Shown: positions 9,494-17,784 of the stretch, in pieces | How positions within the stretch are numbered: position 1 is the first letter of the stretch | Layout: every line of letters begins with the position of its first letter | Assembly (NCBI RefSeq): GCF_017654315.1 | Contig: NZ_CP072203.1 | Location: 1,922,001 to 1,986,000, forward strand | DNA length: 64,000 bases | DNA from: Gordonia polyisoprenivorans | Lineage (GTDB): Bacteria; Actinomycetota; Actinomycetes; Mycobacteriales; Mycobacteriaceae | Direction of reading: 5' to 3' | Notes under the pieces: model-generated | Database searches by the model: none | What the model saw: the letters and a program-made list of their open reading frames with translations, nothing else | Told to the model about the DNA's origin: nothing | Program-made: the position numbers and the translations under genes

Positions 9494-10028
9494 GCAAGTC
9501 ATGCCAGCTGCCCGCCGACCGATCGCGCGGGGAGATCATGGTGACCGGTGCCGGCCAGGCGATCACGAGATCGGGATCATCGTAGGCAACGCCGATGTCC
9601 TCGGCGGGATCGTGCGGGCGGTCAATGCGATAACACACGTCGGCGGTCACCAGAGCCTGGAATCCGTGGAGGAATCCCGCTGGGATGTAGAGGTGAGCGA
9701 ACTCCTCATCGTCGAGACGGAAGGACTGATGATGGCCGAATGTCGGGGAGCCAGGCCGGATGTCGATCACCACGTCGTGAACGACTCCGTGAGCGCAGCG
9801 GACGAGTTTGGCCTCGCCGCGGCCGGAACGCCCGTGCATTCCTCGGATCACCCCGGCCGCCGAGCGCGACTGCGAGTCCTGGATGAAAGTCGCTGCAGCA
9901 CCGGGACGGTCGAGGTACGCGTCGAAGATCTCGGCGTCGAAGGTGCGAGTGAACAGTCCTCGATCGTCGCGATGCACATCGGGCGTCATCACAAGCACAT
10001 CTGCCAACTCGGTGGTATCGATTCGCAC
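9477..10028 (-). CDS. dTDP-4-dehydrorhamnose 3,5-epimerase-like protein (RmlC family)
   Basis: 183 residues, a normal RmlC length. The cupin core has VIRGMHGR (catalytic His), EAKLVRCAHGVVHDVVIDIR and YIPAGFLHGFQA. The start is GTG at 10028 and no earlier start is in frame. It epimerises C3 and/or C5 of a 4-keto-6-deoxy nucleotide sugar. Oddly, it alone is reversed inside an otherwise rightward cluster. Its stop lies inside the SDR gene, and only 14 bp separate its start from the divergent gene at 10043, so its promoter must sit inside that gene. Confidence 0.88.
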   Translation of the reverse strand: MRIDTTELADVLVMTPDVHRDDRGLFTRTFDAEIFDAYLDRPGAAATFIQDSQSRSAAGVIRGMHGRSGRGEAKLVRCAHGVVHDVVIDIRPGSPTFGHHQSFRLDDEEFAHLYIPAGFLHGFQALVTADVCYRIDRPHDPAEDIGVAYDDPDLVIAWPAPVTMISPRDRSAGSWHDLLTHLR

Positions 10029-10042
10029 GAGGTCATCGTCGC

Positions 10043-11170
10043 ATGAGCGGCTGCCGGGCGTGTGCCAGAACCGAACTCACGCGAGTACTCGAACTGGGGT
10101 CGGTGCCCGCCGCCGACCACTTTCCGCCTGCCGCGCAACCGGTGTCGCCCGCGGAGGCCGCTCATCCGGCGGCGATGGCGCTGTGCGGCCGATGCGGTCT
10201 GGCGCAGTTGGTGGACGATGACACCGTGGTCCAGGAGGCGCGCGGCATCGAACCGCAGGCCCTGATCGATCAAGCGGCTGCAGCGGTGGCCGACGCTGCG
10301 GCCGCAGGATTCCTCCGTGGTCGGACGGTCACCGAATTCGGCAGCCCGCACGGCGGGACCTGGATACCCCATCTGACCGATCGGGGTTTCGCCCAGGTGC
10401 CCCACGATCATCCGGGCGGGGCGGACGTGGTGATCGATTCGCTCGGCATCATGCACGACGCTGACCAAGCGGCGGCGTTCGTTCGTCGCGCCGCGGTCAC
10501 TGCTCCAGACGGGGTTTTGCTGCTGCAATTCCATTCGCTGCACACGATCGTCACGCAAGGACAGTGGAATGCTCTACGGCACGGGCACTTCGCCTACTAC
10601 TCGCTGCCGTCCTTGCAGCGCCTCCTCGGAGCAGTCGGGATGAGTGTGGCCACCGCGTGGACCTACGACCTCTACGGCGGCACCATCATGGTTGCCGCAG
10701 TGCCCGGCGATGTGAAGCCGGACGGCAAGGCCGCCGAGATCCTCGAACGTGAAGCCGACATGACCGAACCCGCGATTGTGCGAACCCTGCAGTCGGCGAT
10801 CAACGGTCATGTCGATGGTCTTGTTGCATGGCTTCGGGCGCAACGCACCGCGGGGGTGCGCGTATATGGGTACGGTGCGTCGTCGCGAGTGGTGGCTCTG
10901 CTGAGCCTGGCCGGGGTCGATTCGTCATTGCTGAGCGCGATCGCTGACGCCTCGCCTGACAAGCAGGGCCGGCGCATGCCCGGCTGCAACATTCCGATCA
11001 TCTCGCCCGATGATCTTGTGGCCGCCGCTCCGGACCAGGTGCTGCTCACCGTGCCCGACCTGTTGGGTGAGGTGTCGGGCCGGTATCCGGCACTGGCGGG
11101 CCGATGGGTCGTCGATGGGCCGGATGCATACGACATACCGCCTGGAGTTGGTGAGAGGACGTCCACATGA
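10043..11170 (+). CDS. Eroded C-methyltransferase homologue (zinc finger + altered SAM site)
   Basis: 375 residues, the same architecture as the 5724-7004 gene: N-terminal CRACAR...CGRCGL zinc finger, a central Rossmann-like core and a C-terminal GYGASSRVVALL domain. However, about 30 residues that include the SAM-ribose loop (GIEPS in the paralogue) are missing. The motif SNDGYL is replaced by GSPHGGTW, and the catalytic YHEHF strip is RHGHF, losing Tyr and Glu. It may be a structural partner, a sugar-binding protein, or an enzyme with another activity. An RBS-like GAGG precedes ATG 10043. It overlaps the next gene by 4 bp. Confidence 0.75.
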   Translation: MSGCRACARTELTRVLELGSVPAADHFPPAAQPVSPAEAAHPAAMALCGRCGLAQLVDDDTVVQEARGIEPQALIDQAAAAVADAAAAGFLRGRTVTEFGSPHGGTWIPHLTDRGFAQVPHDHPGGADVVIDSLGIMHDADQAAAFVRRAAVTAPDGVLLLQFHSLHTIVTQGQWNALRHGHFAYYSLPSLQRLLGAVGMSVATAWTYDLYGGTIMVAAVPGDVKPDGKAAEILEREADMTEPAIVRTLQSAINGHVDGLVAWLRAQRTAGVRVYGYGASSRVVALLSLAGVDSSLLSAIADASPDKQGRRMPGCNIPIISPDDLVAAAPDQVLLTVPDLLGEVSGRYPALAGRWVVDGPDAYDIPPGVGERTST

Positions 11171-12510
11171 TCGAGCGCCGAGTCTTCACCGAATCGAATC
11201 GTCTGCAGGCACAGCTGCATCACATGGTCCCCGGCGGTGCACACACCTATGCCCGGGGAGCCGATCAATATCCCGACGGCATGGCTCCGATTCTGGTGCG
11301 CGGCTCCGGCGCGCGGGTATGGGACGCCGACGGTAACGGTTACGTGGAGTACGGTATCGGGCTGCGTTCGGTCTCCTTGGGTCACGGCTATCGGCCAGTG
11401 GTCGACGCGGCGTACGCCGCGAGCCTGAACGGTATGAATTTCAGCCGCCCGACAACGCTGGAAGCTTCTGCCGCCGAGGACTTTCTGGCGCTCGTCCCGG
11501 GTGCTGACATGGTCAAGTTCGCCAAGAACGGTTCCGATGTCACCACCGCGGCGGTCCGGCTGGCGCGGGCGGCGACCGGTCGTGATCGCGTGGCGATCTG
11601 CTCGCACCCCTTTTTCTCGGTGGACGTCTGGTTCATCGGGACCACCGAGATGTCCGCGGGTGTCCCGGACAACGCCTATGCCAACAACCCGCGATTCACC
11701 TACAACGATCTCGAGTCGTTGCGCAAGGTGTTCGACAAGCACCCCGATGAGATCGCGGCGGTCATCCTTGAGGCGGCCACGGCCACCGCAGAACCGAAGC
11801 CGGGCTTTCTCGAGGGCGTTCGTCAGCTGTGCGACCGACACGGCGCGGTCCTTGTGTTCGACGAGATGATCACCGGATTCCGCTGGTCGGAGCACGGTGC
11901 GCAGTCGGTGTACGGCGTTACACCGGATCTGTCGTGCTGGGGCAAGGCGATGGGCAATGGGTTCCCGATCTCTGCGCTTGCGGGCTCGCGTGAACTGATG
12001 GAGCTCGGCGGGTTGAACACCGACGCCGATCGCGTGTTCCTGTTGTCGACGACGCACGGTCCCGAGACCGCGTCGCTCGCCGCCTTCCGGGCCGTGGTGG
12101 CCGCCTATCGTGATACAGATCCTGTGGCGGCAATGGAGTCGGCGGGCCGTCGACTTGCCGACGGGGTCAATGCGGCCGCCGCCGAATACTCCGTAGCAGA
12201 GGCAGTGTCGGTGATTGGCAGGCCGTCGTGCCTGGTGTTCGTCACCCGGGGTCCAGACGGTCTGCCGTCGCAGGAGTACCGCACCTTGTTCTTGCAGGAG
12301 ATAATTGCACGCGGAGTGCTCGGCCAGTCGTTCGTGACCTCTGCCGCACATACCGACGCCGACGTGGATGCGACGATCGAGGCGGTGTGCGGGGCATTGC
12401 CCATATATTCGCGGGCGTTGGAAGCGGGCTCAGTGGACAGATTTCTCCGCGGCCGCCCGGTCGCCCCCGCGATGCGGCGTAGTGCGGCGCCGCGCCGTCT
12501 GTGCAGTTGA
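11167..12510 (+). CDS. Class III PLP enzyme, glutamate-1-semialdehyde aminomutase-like
   Basis: 447 residues. Fold-type I aminotransferase class III: GSGARVWDADGNGYVEYGIG near residue 45, FDEMITGFRW near residue 235 with the PLP Asp, and the Schiff-base Lys in CWGKAMGNGFPIS near residue 260. GSAM-like proteins in sugar clusters act as aminotransferases on keto-sugars or as 2,1-aminomutases. Here it could install an amino group or process an amino acid that decorates the glycan. It is not the haem-pathway hemL by context, since no haem genes are near. The last ~35 residues (RPVAPAMRRSAAPRR) are basic and unusual. It ends the operon. Confidence 0.82.
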   Translation: MIERRVFTESNRLQAQLHHMVPGGAHTYARGADQYPDGMAPILVRGSGARVWDADGNGYVEYGIGLRSVSLGHGYRPVVDAAYAASLNGMNFSRPTTLEASAAEDFLALVPGADMVKFAKNGSDVTTAAVRLARAATGRDRVAICSHPFFSVDVWFIGTTEMSAGVPDNAYANNPRFTYNDLESLRKVFDKHPDEIAAVILEAATATAEPKPGFLEGVRQLCDRHGAVLVFDEMITGFRWSEHGAQSVYGVTPDLSCWGKAMGNGFPISALAGSRELMELGGLNTDADRVFLLSTTHGPETASLAAFRAVVAAYRDTDPVAAMESAGRRLADGVNAAAAEYSVAEAVSVIGRPSCLVFVTRGPDGLPSQEYRTLFLQEIIARGVLGQSFVTSAAHTDADVDATIEAVCGALPIYSRALEAGSVDRFLRGRPVAPAMRRSAAPRRLCS

Positions 12511-12676
12511 GCGGACATATCTCGGGTGGGTCCGGCATCGTCCGGCCCGTCAGATTTCACACCACCTTGACACTGTGGCGGTCCGGAATGCTTTCTGGAG
12601 ATCACCCCGGCCCGTAGGCTGGGTCCATGATGGCTGACCGGTCTGGGGGTGGACCAGGGGGTCGCGGTGATGACGC

Positions 12677-13891
12677 GTGACCCGGACCGTCCTGGTAGTG
12701 GCGATTTCGGCCGACCCGTATCACCGGGTCGCTGTGGCTTACGGCCGGGAGCGCTCGGTGGACATCGCCGAGGCGTTCATAAGTGACATTTCGATTCGGA
12801 TAGGGGCCGCCGTCGAGTATGTTCGCCGTGCCGATCTTGAGTGGCTCGCCTACTTGGACGACACCGACGACGCCGCCTCACAATTGCTGAACCAGCCGTG
12901 GAGTTACGGTTCGCACGCTGTGGATGTCGATGGCTCGGCGCATTTCCTGGAGGTCGCCATGGGGATCGTGCGCGCCGCGGACTTCCCCGCGGCCGCTACC
13001 GAGGAGGAGATCGTCTCCGCCGCGGACGCGGCACTGTCCCGGGCGCTCGTCGAGGGTCTCAGTGCAGTGATCGCCAGTCCTTCTCTGGCCCAATCACTTA
13101 GGCGTGAGATCTCCGTGGCGAACGCACTCATTGCGTCCGGTGACGACGATTTCCCGGTGTATTACCAGCCGATCGTCCGCTTGTCCGATAACGTCACCGT
13201 GGGCTGGGAGTCGTTGCTGCGCTGGACGACTGCGGGTACTGTCCGCAGTCCGGATGTCTTCATGCCGGTCGCCGAGGCGACCTCACTGATCATTCCAATC
13301 GGTCGCCGTGCCATCCGGGCGGTCTTTGCCGACCTCGGCAGTCGGATCGGTGGCGCGCACAGCGATGAGGCATTCGTCTCGATCAACCTATCCGCCAAGC
13401 AATTGTGGGACGAGACGCTACCCACGTACTTCGCCGAACTCGTCGACGACTATGGAGTGGATCCTCGCAGGGTGTGGATCGAGGTCAGCGAGATCGATGT
13501 CATTCGGCCCGCCGGGGCTGCTGCGCGCACGCTCTTTGCGTTGCATGATCTTGGATGCACGATTTGCGTGGACGATCTCGGTTCGGGATTTTCGGCGTTG
13601 CGGTATGTCCGGGATTTGCCGATTGAGATCCTCAAAGTCGATCGCACCCTGGTGACCCCGTTGGCCGATAGCACCGCCGACCGTGCTGTGGTGGATGCGA
13701 TCTGCACGATGGCGAAAGCCACCGGATTGCGCGTCGTCGCTGAGGGAATCGAGACCGAGGCCGAACTCGCCGAGGTGAACGACCTCGGTTTCGACCTTGG
13801 TCAGGGCTATCTGCTCGGCCGTCCCGCGGCAGCCGCCGATCTCTTCGGTCGCAGGACTGAGGTTCCTACCGACCCTGACGGGCATCTTTAG
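12677..13891 (+). CDS. EAL-domain cyclic-di-GMP phosphodiesterase with N-terminal sensory-like domain
   Basis: 404 residues, GTG start. Residues 1-145 form a domain with no name that I recognise, shared with the EAL protein at 17785. Residues 150-395 are an EAL domain with the catalytic set intact: Glu178 (WESLLRW), Asn237 (INLSAKQL), Glu269 (WIEVSE), Asp299-Asp300 (VDDLGSG), Lys320 (LKVDR), Glu356 (EGIET) and Gln376 (GQGYLLG). It should hydrolyse c-di-GMP to pGpG. There are no membrane segments. It is separated from the polysaccharide operon by 166 bp, and transcription runs toward the acyltransferase gene, so it may regulate the glycan cluster, the ThiF locus or both. Confidence 0.87.
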   Translation: MTRTVLVVAISADPYHRVAVAYGRERSVDIAEAFISDISIRIGAAVEYVRRADLEWLAYLDDTDDAASQLLNQPWSYGSHAVDVDGSAHFLEVAMGIVRAADFPAAATEEEIVSAADAALSRALVEGLSAVIASPSLAQSLRREISVANALIASGDDDFPVYYQPIVRLSDNVTVGWESLLRWTTAGTVRSPDVFMPVAEATSLIIPIGRRAIRAVFADLGSRIGGAHSDEAFVSINLSAKQLWDETLPTYFAELVDDYGVDPRRVWIEVSEIDVIRPAGAAARTLFALHDLGCTICVDDLGSGFSALRYVRDLPIEILKVDRTLVTPLADSTADRAVVDAICTMAKATGLRVVAEGIETEAELAEVNDLGFDLGQGYLLGRPAAAADLFGRRTEVPTDPDGHL

Positions 13892-14016
13892 CTCAGCTTA
13901 AAGTTCTCCGAACGCGGCTGTACCCGTATTCTGACCGAATGGCGCCACAACAGACGCCTCCTGTGAAGCGCGGGGAATTCACCGGATGCATTAAAAGATC
14001 TGTGATGGTCCATTTT

Positions 14017-14038
14017 CCGTTCGACGTCCCCCGAACGG
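14017..14038. promoter_or_regulatory. Inverted repeat CCGTTCG-N8-CGAACGG in AT-rich spacer
   Basis: Perfect 7-bp arms within the 226-bp, comparatively AT-rich gap between the EAL gene and the acyltransferase gene. A possible operator for the acyltransferase. No binding protein can be named. Confidence 0.3.
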
Positions 14039-14117
14039 GAATTGTATTCACCATAATCAAGACCGCGTCGTGCAGAGACAGCGCCGTGGTCGACCTTCTC
14101 AGAAAGAAGCACGCCTC

Positions 14118-14909
14118 ATGGACGCATCTCTGCGCACCATCACTCCCCGTCACGACTCCGCGATCCGCGGCATGGTGACACCGAACTACACCCTGCGGGC
14201 GGCCACCCCGGCCATGCATCCGGCGCTCTGGCGGGAGTACCTGCGGGGTGCGGAGAACGCCTACACGCGGTACGGCTGTGCGGCCGCTCTGGACTACGAG
14301 CGGGTGGTGGGGGGAGAGGAGACGGTGATGTTCTTCGTCGTCCTCGACAACGCGCATCAGGTGGTCGGCGGGTTGCGTGTGCAGCCCCGCTTCGCCGCCG
14401 CGGCACAGACGCACGCGCTCGAGGAGTGGGCAGGTCAACCGGGGCAGGTCCACCTGGTCAACGCCATCGAGGAACGTCTCGACGGCGGCATCGTCGAGGT
14501 CAAGACGGCCTGGACCGATGAGCGGTCACCCATCGCCAAGGAGGTCGTCGGACAGCTCTCCCGGCTGGGGCTGCCGATCATGGAGATGTGTGGCGTCGAG
14601 CACATGATGGCCACGGCCGCCGACCACGTTCTCAAGCGCTGGACCTCTGGTGGTGGCCGGGTCGACCCGAGCGTGCCCGCCACCCCGTTCCCCGACGAGC
14701 GCTATCGCACCCAGCTGATGTGGTGGGAGCGGGCCACGTTGGAGTCGGCGACGACGCCGGAGGTCTGGGACCGGATGCGCGACGAGGCCGACCGGCTGGC
14801 CGCGATTTACCCGAACTCGCAGGCGTGGGGCGCCCGCCCGCCGGTGCGTCACCACGACCGTTCGGCGTCAGCTCGTTCCGGTGCCCTCGCCCATGGCCTG
14901 CGCCGCTGA
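14118..14909 (+). CDS. Possible GNAT/autoinducer-synthase-like N-acyltransferase
   Basis: 263 residues from the ATG at 14118 (purine-rich AGAAAGAAG about 9 nt upstream). It resembles the FeeM/LuxI branch of the GNAT fold: RYGCAAALDYERVVGGEET near residues 50-70, then FFVVLDNAHQVVGGLRVQPRF as the central strand-loop, EVKTAWTD, and LGLPIMEMCGVEHM. Such enzymes join an acyl group from acyl-ACP or acyl-CoA to an amino acid or other amine. The assignment rests on pattern only. Its 3' end overlaps the convergent ThiF-like gene by 42 bp. Placement between c-di-GMP enzymes and an adenylating enzyme suggests one small-molecule or conjugation pathway. Confidence 0.5.
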   Translation: MDASLRTITPRHDSAIRGMVTPNYTLRAATPAMHPALWREYLRGAENAYTRYGCAAALDYERVVGGEETVMFFVVLDNAHQVVGGLRVQPRFAAAAQTHALEEWAGQPGQVHLVNAIEERLDGGIVEVKTAWTDERSPIAKEVVGQLSRLGLPIMEMCGVEHMMATAADHVLKRWTSGGGRVDPSVPATPFPDERYRTQLMWWERATLESATTPEVWDRMRDEADRLAAIYPNSQAWGARPPVRHHDRSASARSGALAHGLRR

Positions 14910-16112
14910 GGCGAACTCGGCCCGGCCGAGCTCGTTCCATCCTTCGCTCGCCCCCGCATCGGAACCGAGAAGAATCTCCTCGATGCCGAACCGATAGCGG
15001 CCGGAGCGGACGGGCCGACCGCAGACGATGTTGCGTGCAGCGGTCGCCACGAGTGCCCCGGCCATCGCGGCGGTCGACCCGAGTTGCGGCCACGAGGCGA
15101 CGCTGCGTCCGAGCTGGCTTGCGGAGAACGCCATCCGAGGCGTGACCTCGTCACCGACGATGGCCAGTGCCATCCGGAGTCGTTGAGCGGGGTCGGCGGT
15201 GTCGCCGGCCGAGAAGCCCTCACCGCGGCCGTGGAAGATCGGATAGTCCGGGTCGAGGTCATAGCGCTCGATGTCGAGGACGACGTCCTCGCCCATATCC
15301 GTGGCACTGAGTACCGGCACCCCGGCCGCACGGGCGCGTCGCCGCATGTCGATCTTCATCGCGACGTCGTCGATCTCCTCGATGATCACCGAGGCCGGTA
15401 GCTCCTCGGTGGAACCCGCGAAGGCCGCCGAGCCCAGGAACGCCTCGGCCAGGTCGGGACGATAACCGTCGGGAAACGTCGTGACCTGGGCATACGGGTC
15501 GCCCTCGAGGATGCGCCTGCGCGCGAGCTCGACCTTGCTGACACCGAGATCGGTCACCGACCCGACGATGCGATTGAGGTTGGTGGGCGCGAGCTCGTCG
15601 GAGTCGGCGATGCGGAATCGGCGTGCCCCGGTCAGCGCGGCGGCGGTCAGGGCCGACGAGCCGACGCTGAGGCCGGCAACAGCGATCACTGCGCTGCCCC
15701 AGAGCTGCTGTTCGCGGCCGGTCAACAGATGTCGGTTGCGGGCGGTCTTGAGCCGGTGGTAGATGTCGGCGTCGGGGAGCCGTACCAACGTCGCGCGCCA
15801 GGGGAACAGGATGTAGCGACTGAGGCGTTCGCGAGAGTGCTCGTCGGAGAGGTTCACCGGCTCGGGTGCCGCCACCTCAGGATCGACGTGATCGAGTCGA
15901 TCGAGTACCGAGAGTTCGGGACCCGCGTGTGTCCATCCATCGACGAACGAGATGGTCGGCGATTCGTGCAACTCGGTGATTCGAAGCCGGTCGTCGGTCG
16001 GATCGAGAATTTCTACCACGGGCACCTCCGGGATCGGCCGGGTTTGATCCCCGGACAGGGTCATGCTGGGTACGGACAGCAGGTCGGCTGTTCGAGGGTC
16101 AGCGGCCGTCAT
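14868..16112 (-). CDS. ThiF/MoeB/E1-like adenylating enzyme (Rv1355c/MoeY-like)
   Basis: 414 residues. The ATP-binding signature of the ThiF/E1 superfamily is present: AVAGLSVGSSAL (residues 145-155), acidic strand FRIADSDELAPTNLNR (Asp170, Asp172, Asn178, Asn180, Arg181) and Lys193 in GVSKVELARRR. About 100 residues precede it, a proline- and acid-rich lead-in. There is no CxxC zinc ribbon, and the only cysteine is Cys364 near the C-terminus. From memory, M. tuberculosis Rv1355c (moeY) carries this domain fused to a nitroreductase-like half and also lies beside c-di-GMP genes. The nitroreductase half is absent here. The start overlaps the end of the GGDEF gene by 14 bp. The adenylated substrate is unknown. 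Confidence 0.8.
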   Translation of the reverse strand: MTAADPRTADLLSVPSMTLSGDQTRPIPEVPVVEILDPTDDRLRITELHESPTISFVDGWTHAGPELSVLDRLDHVDPEVAAPEPVNLSDEHSRERLSRYILFPWRATLVRLPDADIYHRLKTARNRHLLTGREQQLWGSAVIAVAGLSVGSSALTAAALTGARRFRIADSDELAPTNLNRIVGSVTDLGVSKVELARRRILEGDPYAQVTTFPDGYRPDLAEAFLGSAAFAGSTEELPASVIIEEIDDVAMKIDMRRRARAAGVPVLSATDMGEDVVLDIERYDLDPDYPIFHGRGEGFSAGDTADPAQRLRMALAIVGDEVTPRMAFSASQLGRSVASWPQLGSTAAMAGALVATAARNIVCGRPVRSGRYRFGIEEILLGSDAGASEGWNELGRAEFASAAQAMGEGTGTS

Positions 16113-17265
16113 CAGGCTCGTCTGGCGACGAATGCAGATGTCGCCAATAAGACGGGGCCACGTACGCGGTCTCGGCGCGGTTGCGGCCCAAACCCTTCGC
16201 GGCGTAGAGCAGTTGGTCGGCCTGGGCCGAAAGACGGTCCATCAGCTCGGACAGCGTCGGATGGTCGGAGTCGTGGGTCGCTTCGATGATCGTCGCGCAG
16301 ACCCCGCCCACGCTCACCGTGGCATCGGTGGTGGAAGCCACCATCAGTCGAACCTCTTCGGCCAGCCGTGACAATCCAACGGCGTCGTCGGTGGTGGTCA
16401 GAATCGCGAATTCCTCGCCGCCGGAGCGGGCGACCAGAGAAATCGGCGGGACTGCGTTCTGGATGGCGTTGGTGATCTCGACCAGTATGGCGTCACCCGC
16501 CGAATGTCCGTGTGTGTCGTTGTACTTCTTGAAGTAGTCGACGGCGACCACCAAGAACGCGACGTGCTTGCCGGCGGTGGCCGCGCTACGGAATAGATGG
16601 ATCGCACCATCGAGCAGTCCGCGGCGGTTGAGTGCGAGGGTCAGCGGGTCGGTCACGCTCAGTTGTGCCTGCTGGTGTAGCAGCGCAGTCAGTCGCCGGC
16701 GCAGGCTGGTGACCAGATAGGTCGGCACCGCGATGGCCATCAGTGCGGCTCCGCCACCCACGATCAATGCGGTCGTCGAGGTTGCCCGGACGGAGACGAC
16801 CACACACACCAGGACCGCTGCGGTGAGCACGAACCCCAGGACCACGGGTAACGAGGAATCCATCGCCGACAGCGCGGGGATCGCCGCGAGCAGGACGAGC
16901 ACCGCCAATGCTGCCCCGTTGTCGGCGATCACGAGTGCGGATCCCGCCACACCGAGCATGCCGCCGAAACTCAGAAGGGCGAATCCGCGGTCGGACAGGC
17001 GTCGGGCGTAGACGGTAATCGCAACCGAAAGCAGGGTGTAGATGCCGATGACCACGAGCACCCATTGGCAATGGGGTTTGAGAAACGTCGAGGAGAGCAG
17101 TCCGAGGAGGATCAATGGGATCGCTCCGGTCTCGCTGACCAGCACGCCGATGGTGCGCTGGTCGAAGCTTCGGGCGAACGAGGGGCCGTCGACACCCTTG
17201 GTGGCCGGGACCAGCTCGGACGAGCGGAATCCGGTGTTCGAATTGTCGGGAGGCTGAAGTCTCAT
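16099..17265 (-). CDS. Membrane GGDEF protein with altered metal site
   Basis: 388 residues from the ATG at 17265. Longer in-frame starts exist upstream but add low-complexity sequence. About five to six membrane helices fill residues 40-185. The GGDEF domain follows (DPLTLALNRRGLL, then GGEEF at 282-286). The first metal-binding Asp of the usual DxDxFK motif is Ala241 (VVAVDYFKK), and no RxxD inhibitory site precedes GGEEF. Without that Asp the Mg-GTP site is incomplete, so the protein may be a weak cyclase, a GTP sensor or a heterodimer partner. It lies directly upstream of, and overlaps, the ThiF-like gene, so the two are co-transcribed. Confidence 0.85.
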   Translation of the reverse strand: MRLQPPDNSNTGFRSSELVPATKGVDGPSFARSFDQRTIGVLVSETGAIPLILLGLLSSTFLKPHCQWVLVVIGIYTLLSVAITVYARRLSDRGFALLSFGGMLGVAGSALVIADNGAALAVLVLLAAIPALSAMDSSLPVVLGFVLTAAVLVCVVVSVRATSTTALIVGGGAALMAIAVPTYLVTSLRRRLTALLHQQAQLSVTDPLTLALNRRGLLDGAIHLFRSAATAGKHVAFLVVAVDYFKKYNDTHGHSAGDAILVEITNAIQNAVPPISLVARSGGEEFAILTTTDDAVGLSRLAEEVRLMVASTTDATVSVGGVCATIIEATHDSDHPTLSELMDRLSAQADQLLYAAKGLGRNRAETAYVAPSYWRHLHSSPDEPDDGR

Positions 17266-17784
17266 CGGGGAGTGGGGTCGACCAGTCGTTGTGGAGGGCG
17301 CAGACGGGGTTACGCGGATCGCAATGTGACCGGACGGTGATGAGGGGTTAACGCACCGACGAGCCGCAAAGTCACTCCACTCCACTTGGTCTGGTCGAGA
17401 TTGATCGAGATCCGCCGCAGTGGATTCGATCTTTCGCCAGGCGAACTCTCGACGCTGTGTGCAACCCCCGTAGGAGGAAGATACCAGATGGCGGATTGGG
17501 CGAATCTGAGAAATCGGTCTGAACGGAACAGTCGGAATTCGGGCCAGGCGAAACAATTCGGCGTTGGCATTGACCTATTGGAATAGTCGTATTCGTGAAC
17601 CCGGCTCGGCAACCGCATATTTCCTATTTTATGGTGCGGTGAGGCTGGTCACGGCCGGTAATGTTGTGAGGTGTCGTGGAGGTAACGTGCGCAGCCAAAG
17701 CGACTCCCGGCTATGTCCAGCGTCTATGATCCGATCATCCGGAACTCCGGGTCGAACGCAAACCGAAGCAAGGGTGGTCTGGGC
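17266..17784. other. Divergent intergenic region between GGDEF and EAL genes
   Basis: 519 bp with no convincing gene. It turns AT-richer from about 17500 to 17640 (for example TTTCCTATTTTATGG near 17620), as expected for two divergent promoters. A GGAGG at 17678-17682 sits before a GTG that is out of frame with the EAL gene and opens only a short unconserved frame. No -35/-10 pair stands out. Confidence 0.5.

Noticed and set aside
11167..12510. hemL (true glutamate-1-semialdehyde aminomutase)
   Set aside because: Placement at the end of a polysaccharide operon and an extended basic C-terminus argue for a sugar or secondary-metabolite role.
13939..14178. 79-codon frame with a TATTCT box 7 nt before its ATG
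   Set aside because: It fits the leaderless pattern but overlaps the acyltransferase start by 61 bp, and the sequence has no domain or conserved composition. Not supported enough to list.
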